DNA of 64,000 nt from Mauremys mutica. Lineage: Eukaryota > Chordata > Testudines > Geoemydidae. The DNA is taken from positions 105,439,222 through 105,503,221 of the forward strand of contig NC_059075.1 in the NCBI RefSeq assembly GCF_020497125.1. Direction: 5' to 3'. The notes beneath the pieces were generated by a model. It was not told the DNA's origin and searched no databases. It saw only the letters and a list, made by a program, of their open reading frames with translations. The position numbers and the translations under genes were made by a program. Within the stretch, counting starts at the first letter, position 1; every line of letters begins with the position of its first letter. Below, piece after piece: positions 47,901-59,900 of the stretch.

Positions 47901-50900
47901 TAGAAAGGTAAAACTACTGACATGAAAATATGAGTTGTGTGCTTTTATTTGTAGAACAAAATTATCATTAAGGTTTTTTTTAATATAGTGTTTTTATCCA
48001 AAGCGGTTTACAATAGCTAGTTAATGGTACAAACAACATTTGGAAAGATCATTAAGTGGTCAGCCGAGACCCTCAGCAATTTTCAAGTGGTCCGTGAAAA
48101 GAAATGTTTGAGAACCACTGCACTAGGTCTTGCCAGAGCTTGAGAACTTCGCAGACTTACTAAACCCCAGAACACCCTCCACCCCAAAATAAATACTAGC
48201 TTCATTGTTATTTTGGAAATACTCTTGCAAACTTTCCCCACAACTAACAGAGGGCCCAAAACAACAGATGTAAGGAGACCACTTCTATCAGACAGCTCTC
48301 TTTTTCCTGGAGCTCATCCCCTCTTGCTAACCTATGAGACTAATATCAAATATTGGAAGTCACTCAGTTTTCCAAAGAATTGTAGTCCAGATAGCTGAGG
48401 AAGTACAAACATATAAGCATAAGAGCTAGCCTCCTGGGTACTGCTGCTCAAAAGGTTCAGTGCAAGAAAAGATGATCAAGTAGCCCATGCATTAAATCCC
48501 ATGCCGACTTGTACATATCCACCCCACCCCCATCTCTCTCTTCATTCATTTGGCTGATGGACGGCATTACCTTCAGTTGCCACATCATCCCAGAGTTTCT
48601 GAGTCTCCTGGTAACCAAAGTGAGCACTTTTGGTGCTGCCAATGCAGTCTGGCATTTAAAGCGGTAATTGCTAGAGCTACTTCAGAGGCCAGAAATACTG
48701 CAACAAGGATGTAGATTGGCATATGGTGCCTTCGGAAAGAGATACAGTTTAAGCCCTCCATTTAAATGAAATATGCCCCCCCAGAATGACACTGCTCATT
48801 TTCAAAAAGTAAACCTCAAAAACACCACAGTCCCAATCCTTCACCATGACTAATATTGTTCCCAAAACAAAGTGAAGAGCACAAAAGATTTTACAGTGCA
48901 AACAAATACACATCTTGTGTTGCAAGAAAATAAGGTCAATTGCTTACCCTGAGTTATCAGATTAGATTTATATTTTCCTCAGATACCTCAATCAAACCAG
49001 TTTCAAGATATAATTTTGTGTGCCCAATACAAAATTAATATACATGGGATATACTAAAAGATACTGCATTTCTAATTAAAGAGCACATACACACTTAAAA
49101 CTTGTTTGTCGTTTCTTGTTTTTACTTACGGTACTTATTTTGCAGGAGACAAGGGCTGTAAACATATTACAAGTGATTGCTACTTCACACACAATGTTTG
49201 GAAGGGACTGCTATCAAACTAGAGTTATAGCTCTGAATCTCCATTTACTAGATGGTTCTCTTGGATCAAATTAAATGAATCCAATAGATAACTAAAATAA
49301 GGACAACAACAATTTTTAAAAACAAGCAACAAATGCACAGAGCACTGCACATGCAATAAAAATGTCACATTTTATCAAATGGGGAAAGAAAAATGTAGGG
49401 TGGCTATAGCATTGTTCATCAGAAAGTTCACAAATCAGAGACTATGGATAGAAGGAAGACAATTTACCAAGTTCCTGACTGGAAAAAACAAAACACAATG
49501 GATATTTTAAAATATATGTTAAATGGTATCTGCTTAAAAGTTCAGGTTTTAACCACCATACAAGTACGATGCAATTTACATCTGCTTCATAAATGTGATT
49601 TTTTTCCCTGTCTACTTACGGCTGGATCCTTTGCTTTCTCTAGAACTCAGAAAGAGAGATACTTTCAAAGTTACTCACCAACAGTAGTCACAGGAGGCTG
49701 AGATGGGTAGTGCTGACCACTTGTTGTTGCTGGAAATGGACCACCAGGTGGATAAGGATAGGCCGGGTAGCCACTTGGTAAAGAAAGTTATATTAACATT
49801 ATGCAAGAATTTGCAGAACATCCATGTGCATCAACTTTACATTAAGTTTTCCAGTGCTAAACTTTTGATTCCAAAACTTTTTACAAGGTTATCATACTAA
49901 AAGAAAGAGCAAGTTTCCTTTTCAAATATAAGCCACTTTTACAAGTAAAGGTACCGCCTCAAACTACAGGCCAGTAGAGACTTTACTGTCTTCTTCACAG
50001 GATACGCTACTAATTTAGCTTAAAGATGTCTTTCACAATTTCTCGTATAATTTAAAATTATACCATTATATTTGTATCTCTGACAAGTTATTTGCTGGTC
50101 AAATGTCCTGAATGTTTCAAGTTCCCTTCAATTGGATTAATTTATTTTACAATCCTGAAGAACCACTCTTGGAACCATAAATATTTGAAGAAAAAGTATT
50201 TACGTACTAAATTGTATTAGAGTTTTGATTGACACAATGATAGTAACCAACTGTAGTACAGCTGTTAAACACAAAATAAAAAGTTAGTGTTTTTGTTGTG
50301 TAAAAAGCGAATGTTAAAAGTTTATCTATCATGTAATAAAAATATTATTATAGTGAGGTAAAAAAAATCTTCTGTCACAGTACCATTAAGAATTTTTGTG
50401 GAAGGAGAGGGAGACAAATACAGATATTATTAACAAATTCATTCATCAAGGCAATTGACAGTTTGGGCAGATGACATTTAATCTGTCTTCATTTACCCTC
50501 AAAATTGAAACTAACTATTACATTGGAAGTGTAAATGTTATGTTACTATACTGATCTACACCTATCACTTACTTGTAGTAAACAGTATTTTTATTATAAT
50601 TTAAAAAATAATATTAGAGACTATTTCCCCAAAATATGATAATTTATGGCTCTTGACCAAGAGGGACTTTTAAAACTGGGTAATAAATGAACATTTAATA
50701 AAAAGAGGAACAAAGGATATTCATAATGATGTATTACAAGAGGAATTTAGCACATTTATTTTCTGAGACTAATTGTCTTTTAGGTCTTTTTAACATGCAT
50801 TAAGAAGTGCTCATTGGAGAAGAGCATTATATCAGTCAGAAAAATAAATTCCAGTCTGCCAGAAGCAGTGACACGTGTGCTGCTCCTCCTAACAAGACCC

Positions 50901-53900
50901 TACACTGTACTCTCTGCAGCACCATTTTTTTTATACAGTTATTCTATACTATAGGAGCTCATCACTTGCTCCAAGACAGAAGTGAAATACGAGCAGAGCA
51001 ATAATAAAAACAAACAAGTATTTCCCACCCAAACAGATGGAAGATAAATGACTGCATGGCATACTTATCAAAAGGTTTACATTCAGTGCCACCCCATGCT
51101 CAAAAAGGGAGTGAATGGAAGCCCTCTGAAGTCAAAGTGAGTCTCAATTTACTTCAAAGGGCTTTGGATCATACCCAAAGTGCAGATTTTATATTAATAC
51201 AATAAACTATTTCCTAATCCCTGCATTTAATTAAAATATTTAAATATTTTAAAATGTTTTGCATAACAATGAATAATTAACAAAAAGAAAGTTCCATTCT
51301 GATGACAGTTTGGAATACAGATATTGCAGCCCTGCAGATGAAATCATGAGAAAGGCAGGAGACACTAAAAATTGTAAGGCTAGATTGTTAATTGTTTACA
51401 AAATATTTAAGTATTAGATTACAAATCTCAAACAATAAAATGGACTTTACAACAACTATGAAAGCCTCCTGTCTGTGTCATACCCTCACAATACTGAAAT
51501 GCATTTATTGGGTCAAACTCGGCTTTCTACATTAAGTTTATTAATACCAGCACCACTCTCAATTAGGGACATATAGAAACACGGACATATTTCTTACAAT
51601 GAATTGTCAAAACAATTTTAAACACATACATTTATCTAGCTTAATATTTATTCTTTAGGTTAACAGAAGTAAGTACTTCAATTTTCTTTTAAAATTCAGT
51701 AACCAAATCCCTCTGGTATCAAGTTTACTTATACCGGGTAGTAACATAACAAGAAAAAGGCACCATAAAATAGCCAGACACACCTCTGTTAGCAGAGCTT
51801 TTAGAGTATAGATTGTGACAGAGGTGATGTTAAATAGACTTACTTAAAAATTGGAATTTGACTGTTTAGCACATTTTCAGAAGACTGAATTAATGTGCAA
51901 ACTACTTTTTCCTCCAACACTTAAAAGTCATTAAAAACATTACAGACATCTCTTATCTTGTGTTATTCATGGCTCATTTTGACTTTATATTGTTTGTGGA
52001 TTGAGGGGAAAGAAGAGAACAAGGGGTATTCCATATTTGCCTAGAAGAGAGGTTTAAACAAAAAATGATTTCTTACTTGAGCAATCAATTGCATGAATTG
52101 ATATTGGGCAATACATTTAAAAAGGAATAGGGGGACCTATCCCATAAAAACTGATCTCTTATATAGTGCAACAAGAGGAGCAATAATCCAGCAAGGAACA
52201 CTTTGCAGTAAGCAAATTTTCTAACTAAACCTAACAATTGTATATTGTAATCAATTAGCACTAAAAGGCTTAGCCTTATTCAAACTTTTCCTCTGCTATT
52301 GACAAGGATTGAATCCTCGATTTCTGAATACACTACCATAATACACCTCTACCCCAATATAACGTGACCCGGTATAACACTAATTCGGCTATAACGCAGT
52401 AAAGCAGCGCTCTGGGGGGGGAGGGGCTGCACACTCTAATGGACCAAAGGGGGAGGGGTAGCTCAGTGGTTTGAGCATTGGCCTGCTAAACCCAGGGTTG
52501 TGAGTTCAATCCTTGAGGGGGCCATTTAGGGATTTGGGGATTGGTCCTGCTTTGAGCAGGGGGTTGGACTAGATTCTATGAAAGCAAGTTCGATATAACA
52601 CAGTTTCACCTATAACAAGGTAAGATTTTTTGGCTCCCGAGGACAGTGTTATATTGAGGTAGCGGTGTAATTTAAAAATAAATCCAAGAATTCAATCTCC
52701 ATCAAAAGAAGATACAAACAGGGTGTGGGATTCTCAGAAGCAGCACCAGCACAGCAGACCCCCTTCAGTGACTGGATTTAAAGCATAACTTACCTTGGGT
52801 TAGGAGGGTGTCCCGGTGGATAGGGAGAGATTCCACTTGGCATGCCTGGCATATAGGATGCTAAACAAAATAACAATTTTGTACAGTTTTACTTTTCAAG
52901 ATTTTGTTAAATGAGGTAGACATATTTATGCTATGATGAGAGATATTTCAATACACTGTTCAACCATGAACATAATACAACGCCAGAATCAATGTCAGTA
53001 CAAAAGAAAAAAATGTGACTTTTTTTCATGTTTATTCAACATTTATAGATCACATTGGCTTAAAAAAATTCATTGACAAAAGCCATAAAATTTTATGCAA
53101 ATTCATTGTTTAATAATACAAAGCCTGGCCAAATTATCTAGTTGCAATGCAACCTGCTGCTGGGGGAACCCTCTCAGAATCAGCAGGGGCCGGGAGGCCT
53201 GAAAATGCAGTCTCACACACCACTCTGGCACTTTCCTTTAGCTGATGCTCAAAGCTGTGGTGGCAGAATCTAGAGGCAGTCACATACAACTCTCATCAAT
53301 CAATGAAAACCTGAGGAATAATTTTTCTTTCCATCATTTAGTCATTATTTGATTTCATACTAACGAGGGAAATACTCATCCCTGTGCTTTTTTACTTATA
53401 CAGAAGTCCAACGCTGCAAATTAGGATATACACGAATTTTAAGTACATTCTTACACCGTATGTGTTTAAAAAAAAAATCACTAACTCATTTCTACAAGTC
53501 TACTTATAATATGAGCTATTATAGGGATGATAAAGAGTGTGTGCCTTCAGATGCTCTCCAGACAGGCTCCCTCTAGTAATTATATTCATACAATTAGGCA
53601 TTAAGATACCTGAATACACTTTTATCTTTAAATTAGGGATGATCCTGCACAACTATTTTAATTCTGCAGACACCTCTTTAGTACTGAGAATACCTTCAGC
53701 ACAGAATTATTCAGTAGCCTTTGCTACTATCAAAGTCTGTCAGCCACCATTTCCATTATAAATCCCTATTTTCAAGTTCATCCAACTGCGTCATAAAGAA
53801 ATTGAAAAACACCGTATAAGATTTGTCATTTGTTTTCAACTCATTTCACCAAGTGGGAATCAGTGGTCTAAGGAAAATAATGTTCTGCTTACGAGATGAG

Positions 53901-56900
53901 TTATGAAAATTTGTAGTCTTATATGTACTCATATTTCACTAGCGACAAACATAACATAATACATAAAAATGTCTATTTTAGTTCTAACCTGTTCATTTTA
54001 GCTATGCCTAGTACTTTCCTTTCCTAATAATCATTACATGATTGCAAGTGAAGCAATTATTTATGTTATGAAATGATGCACTTCTCACTGTTTGATCCTA
54101 ATTTAAGAATGAAGAATCTGTACTTCCATTCTTGTTTGTGATGGCTTGTGGAGCCATAAACTCAGATGCTGTTTTCATCTACACTGGAGTATGGATAAGC
54201 ACAGAGCTGCACCTTCCAGCATTGTTTTCCCTTAGCTTCTTTCTCATAGCTTGAAAAATACCCACACACTTAACAGCACTCTGGTAATTAATCCCATTTA
54301 TCTGCATCTTCTTTAAGAGTCCCTTGCACCAGTCTATAAGGAAGACAATTAGTTGTGATGTAGTACACAAACAGCTATGTTTCTTGGGAGAATACATTTG
54401 AGTAGTGGACGTGAAAAATACTAGAGCATTTCTATTAGGTATAGTCATACTAGAAGCAAGAGAATATGAATCATCATCAACCACCACCACAAACATTCCT
54501 TAGTAGAAAGAACGAGGAGTACTTGTGGCACCTTAGAGACTAACAAATTTATTTGAGCATAAGCTTTCGTGGGCTAAAACCCACTTCATTGGACGCATGC
54601 AGTGGAAAATACAGTAGGAAGATATATGCATAGAGAACATGAAAAAATGGGTGTTGCCATACCAACTCAAACAAGAGTAATCAATGAAGGTGAGGTATTA
54701 TCAGCAGGAGGACACAGACTAACACAGCTACCACTTTGATTCCTTAGTGTAGGTACTTTTCCAATAGAAGAGAAAATATATTCCAGTATCCCTTTCCCAT
54801 CCATTTGCTGCATCTTTTTAAGTTACTTAATAGAAAGTAAAGCTAATTCAACATCTGCAGTTGAGTTGCTGTCTCAGAGAATTCAAGAAGTAGGTGTTTC
54901 TCTTGGCCACACTGAAATCCATGGTTGCTTTATCCTTCATGGTTGTCTGCACAGAGTTTATCACATTTTTATTAATGAATATCAGAGTTAACATAGGAAA
55001 AGGTAAGATATTAGAAATTATGTTCACAATGAAGTTACCAAAAAACAAATACATGTGTAGGTAGAGATTTTCAAAGCAGACTAGGGAATTTAGACACAGT
55101 CAATAGACTGCTTTGAAAATTTCAATCACATTTTCTTGTTTACTTGTCCTAGTATTATTGATATGATGTTAGATAATTTAAGAGCAAAAAGCAATTTCTT
55201 CTTTATAAAAAAATCTATCCCAATTTTTCACTAAAAAGGTTATATTTATTTCATAGTTAGATTATAGTTTCAACATTTATAATTTATTCAAATGTTTCCT
55301 TAAAAGAAAGTTGTATCCAACACACTCAGGGCAGCATACTAGCCCTGTCTGATTTATTTTTTTAAAGTCAGAATTCACATCCTTCAAATATTTCAGAACC
55401 TCTTGCATGCAACCAGTATACTACATGACGACAACAGCAGTATAAGGAAAATACAAATCAAATTTCCAACCTTTTAAACACTGTTTCAACTAAGAATTTA
55501 TATGTTTAAATGTTTAAGCAGCACTTTTCTGAATGCTGGAAACATTGCATTAAGTAGCTTACTACTAAATAAGCCAAGATTAGAAGTGCATCGCCAATTT
55601 AAATAATTTGAAATTATCTAATTTTCAAAAACTCTGGTCCTTATACAGCACCTCTTAAATAATAAATCCAGATCTTTAAAAAGTTTTATGAAGTTTCTCA
55701 CAGTCCCCTGGTGAGAAACTGACTGGCTGCCCCAGTGAAACAGACTATTACACAAAAAACAAAACCTGAAAAATATATTTTGCTAGTTTATTAAATTATA
55801 GTAGCCCGAGGTATTATTTGCAATTATAGCAGGTAGTTTTCAGCTAAATTTGACTTTCAAGGTGACAATTGCCCCTTTAAGCATAGTGACAGGTTTCAGA
55901 GTAGCAGCCGTGTTAGTCTGTAAGCATAGTATAGTTCATACTCTTCAGTAACTCTAGACTTGCACTGACACCTACTGTTAAAAATTAAAATAGTTCATGC
56001 GGTTTGCTGAGTTATTGAACATTCTTACTATAGGTAGATCAATGATGCCAACTGATCTAGGAGAAATCCAATCTCACAGCTTAAAAAACTCCCAAAACTT
56101 TTGCAGAAGGAAGGATGGGAAAGGGATGGGGGAATTACTGATTTATGCCATCTTGAAAACAGGTTTCTAATGTCTTAACAGATCTAGCAGTGTCTGATTT
56201 AAGGCATGGAGAAACAGGAAAAAAGTAGATATACCGATATACTGTATTCTCTAATCTTCTCTCAAATACTTTAACTGATTTTTTATATTTATGCAAAAAT
56301 CAAAACAATATGTTACATTTTGCATTTTTGGAGTATTTTTACCATTGATAAGTCTATTCCCGTACAAGTCAGACACTACGAATACAACAAAACATTACAA
56401 AATATGCTCTTGAATCAACATACCTTCACTTATTCAGACTTGAGAAAGCATCTTTAACCGTGAGTTAAAATATCTATTGTCAAGTTATGCTTAAGAGAAA
56501 CATTCTGTTTTAACTGCATCGGTGGATGTCCTAATGAAGCTAAATTATAAACTCAGACCCGCATTGTCGCTAAGTCTTGAAGCTGATGAAAAATTCAGAA
56601 CAAGAGATACAGTTGGGATGGAATGAGAGAAAAGAACAACAGAGAAGTCAGTTCATTAATTCATTTAATTTTATGAATATCTTCCCTGCTACTTAGTCAG
56701 TTCTGGAACGGTCGCACCCGCAGAAGAGAAACTGCCAAGGAATTCAGGTCCCCCAAATGCAGTATTTTCAAGGAGTCTGCTAATCCTAGCGGTGCTACTA
56801 TAACCCCTCACTTCAAGCTAGGGAAGCCCATCTATAGATTTACACTCCTTCATTAAGTTGATGGCACAAAGGGATGATTTCCAGTATGACTTGAGACTTC

Positions 56901-59900
56901 AGAATCCCAAACATTCTGTCAGTTGCACAGGCATAACTCCCACTGAAGCAAATGAGAGTTGTACATGCAAATGGCGATGAGATAATCAGGCCCCTTGCAA
57001 TCAAAATGACACAATACGAATAATTTTAATGTCCTATGATAATTGTCTCCACGGGTGAAACTCAGCAATGACCTGTGCTATTTGGATCCTATTTAAACAT
57101 GAAATCTTAATTCCCGAAATTCAAATGTTGGAAAACCAGAAAATGCAGAATGAGAGTGAAGGCCAAGTATACGAGAGCAGGTCTGTGAAAAGGCACCCTT
57201 CCCCCATTAAACCATCTCAAAATACTGCCCCAACAACATACTCCCAACTGCCCCCTTTCATGTCCCTACCATAGGCCTTTTTCAGCATCAGTCCAACAAC
57301 AATGTAGACTATGATCTCTGCTGATAGGAACCTTGTCAGAAAGAGAGAGAAGCTGATTCAGGGCTGGAGCTTCTAGCTCCAATCCTAAACCCGCAGTGTC
57401 AGGCTCTTCCTTTCTACTGTAGCAGGCAGCAGGTGGGGGGCAGATGATGGGAAATGGCAAGGAGTGGAGCACAGCAGAGCAGCAGGTGAGGCTGGTCTGG
57501 TAGAAGTCTGGTCCCTGAAGCAGCTTCCCTTTTTTGGTGAAGTTCATGGTCTCTGAGAGACTCGATGCTTTGTAAGCAGATACTGTTATCCTTAAAATAG
57601 TTATATGACCCCATTACCATAGTATCCTGAGTGCCTGACAATCTTTAAGGTATTTATCTTAGCACCACCCATGTGAAGTAAGGAACTGCTATTATCCTCA
57701 CATTAGAGATGGGACACAGGCAGATAGAGACTTGCTCAAGGTCAAACAGGAAGTCTGTGACAGAGCAGGGAGACCTGGGTTCAATTTCCAAGCTAATGTC
57801 CTAACCACTGTGTCAATCCCATCTCTCTAATAACACCAATCAGCTGCTGGAGAACACTTTTCCTAGGACATGGTGAAGAGGGAACTGGGTTTCCTTTGAG
57901 CAGGCTGGGACAGGGAAGGCATTTAGAGCAAGGCTAATTGCCATATGGAGGTATCTTGAAATGCTGTCACTACCCCCACCCCATCTGTAATGCTCCTATT
58001 TTGTTCCCTCTGCACTAGAAATGTCCTTCCCCACTCTGCATTGCTGCCCTATGATCTCCACAGCCTTCCATAGCAAGCCTGGTCCCACAAACCAGGAATA
58101 CGACCCGTTAAACTGCAGATGGTTTGTTGGTTGGGGCAGCTGCAAGCAGAAGGGACCTGATCACTGCGCTTCCTCCTGGCAGTGCTTCAACTATCAGTTC
58201 CCCAGCTAGGCATGGAGGGGAGCTGGTTCCTTAGGGGCTGTGAGGAATGTAGCTCCATACTTTCTTTGCTTATCTGACAACAGTCCAAGCCCGTGAACTC
58301 CCTGGTTGACCAACTAAGAGTCCCAGTTTGGTGAACCAGAAGGTTCTTCAAACAAGGGCTCACCGCAGAGGACCTGCAAGCAAGCAACCATAGAGGCTGG
58401 TGGAGTAATGGAGGTTGGTGGTAGAGACAGATCCCATCCCCTAACAATAATCTCTCCCAGCTCACCTGCACATCCCCCTTTCCTCCTCTGGTCACGCAAA
58501 GTTTTGCACAATCTCCCTATAACCCACCACATCAGACCTATGAATACAATCCCCTATTAATATCCCTAGCAATTTATTTTGAATGATTTTTATATTCCTC
58601 CTTCCAATGAGATTCTACGTATTTTTGTGTTCCTATAGTCTCTAAATTTCTTCCTCTTGTATTTCTTGCTCTGCTTTCGTGTGTGTTTAAGGTCCTTACA
58701 GGTCTGAATCCCTTCCCCTCCCCATCCAAAAAACATGAATATGGTTGAAATAATCAACGTACTATTCTAGTTGTGTGGAGGAATCACCGGAGTGTGATAT
58801 GAACCATGGTATTTCCACAGAAGCTAGGTACATTCTTAGTTCCATACAAGCCCTAAAAGTATTAGGCTGAATTTGGCCCAGAACTCTTACACTGCCACTC
58901 GATGAACAAGTATGGGTCTGGTTTGTTAACCTCTTCCCCTCAATCCTGCTTTTGGTTTGACTCTTCTTTAGTTGGTCTAATCTACCTCTCCATCCTCTGC
59001 TTGATCCTCTGCTTGTGCAATCTTTTTGCATACATACTCACCCATCCCATCCTTCTGACATAGTGTAACAAAACAGTTTAGAAAGCCTTTTTGAAAAGAA
59101 AAAAAAAAAAGACAGTGCTTAAGGTAAGAGTTTAAAAGGAGGTGGCAAAAGGAAGAACAATTGGTATGTGAAAGGAAAAAAACCTCAAAATTGAAGGGGA
59201 AAATCAACAAAGTCTGAAAATCTACAAGGCAATACTGAATTTGATTAACCTATGATTAAGAAGCCAACAAACAGAGAAAGGACACAGGTACTGTTGTACT
59301 GGATCCTGGAGCAAAAGTTTTTAGAAAAATTATAACAAAAAGAATCGTAATTGTCAAGACAGAAAATGAGCAAGGCACAAATAAGGTTATCAGAGGAAGT
59401 TGGTATAAGGTAAGAATGAATGCTGGCAATGTCTACAGATGGCAACAAACAGTCAAACTTAATAGTTTAATATGATAATACATTTCCTTCTATTAAAATA
59501 TTATGAGAGCCAAAAGCCAAATGGTATTATGGCACAAAACAAAAAACTACCAGTACTACAGAAATTGGGCCATCAGCTTTCAACACTACAGAGTACAATA
59601 AATCATTTGTCAAAATATTGCATAGGGCAGCAAAAACACTTGATAATGAATTGAAAATGTTTAAATATATATATATATATATATAAAAGTATCACTTACT
59701 ATTTGGTGGTCCTGTTGCTTGGTATGGTTGGTAGGATGATGAAATGGTAGGCCGAGAAAAGACCGGAGGTTCCTCTCCGAACACCACGATCATAATTTGA
59801 ATCAATCCTATCAAGTCTGACTGGGGCTATGAGGGAAAGCAGATCAAAAGCTGTTTTTTTGTTGTTGGTTTTTTTTGTACTAAAGACAGCTTAGTTGACT

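Larger units (their letters stand above)
30309..49678 (-). other. TSG101: TSG101 19.4-kb intron between residues 216 and its upstream exon
   Basis: The longest intron in the window. Recognised contents are an inverted-arm element (35577), a MITE (34511), a Gypsy pol relic with nested MITE (40680-42210), a MIR piece (45735), an SGNH-like frame (46427-47086) and a hAT element (47426). About 30400-34500, 35800-40600 and 43100-45700 are AT-rich with no recognised feature. The overlapping frames at 42535-43066 are unassigned. Confidence 0.6.
49774..52793 (-). other. TSG101: TSG101 intron (3.0 kb)
   Basis: AT-rich. The distal part holds the MITE/SINE nest at 52342-52669. Nothing else was recognised between 49774 and 52341. 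Confidence 0.6.
52861..59699 (-). other. TSG101: TSG101 intron (6.8 kb)
   Basis: Contains the inverted-arm copy at 54505-54738, a 33-bp micro-insertion at 55888-55920, a MIR piece at 57655-57830 and an AT microsatellite at 59664-59686. The GC-richer stretch 57260-58540 has overlapping frames without recognisable domains. Confidence 0.6.

Noticed and set aside
52459..52512. A-box and B-box like a tRNA gene
   Set aside because: Embedded in a SINE body with no intact cloverleaf or terminator. It is nested in a MITE.
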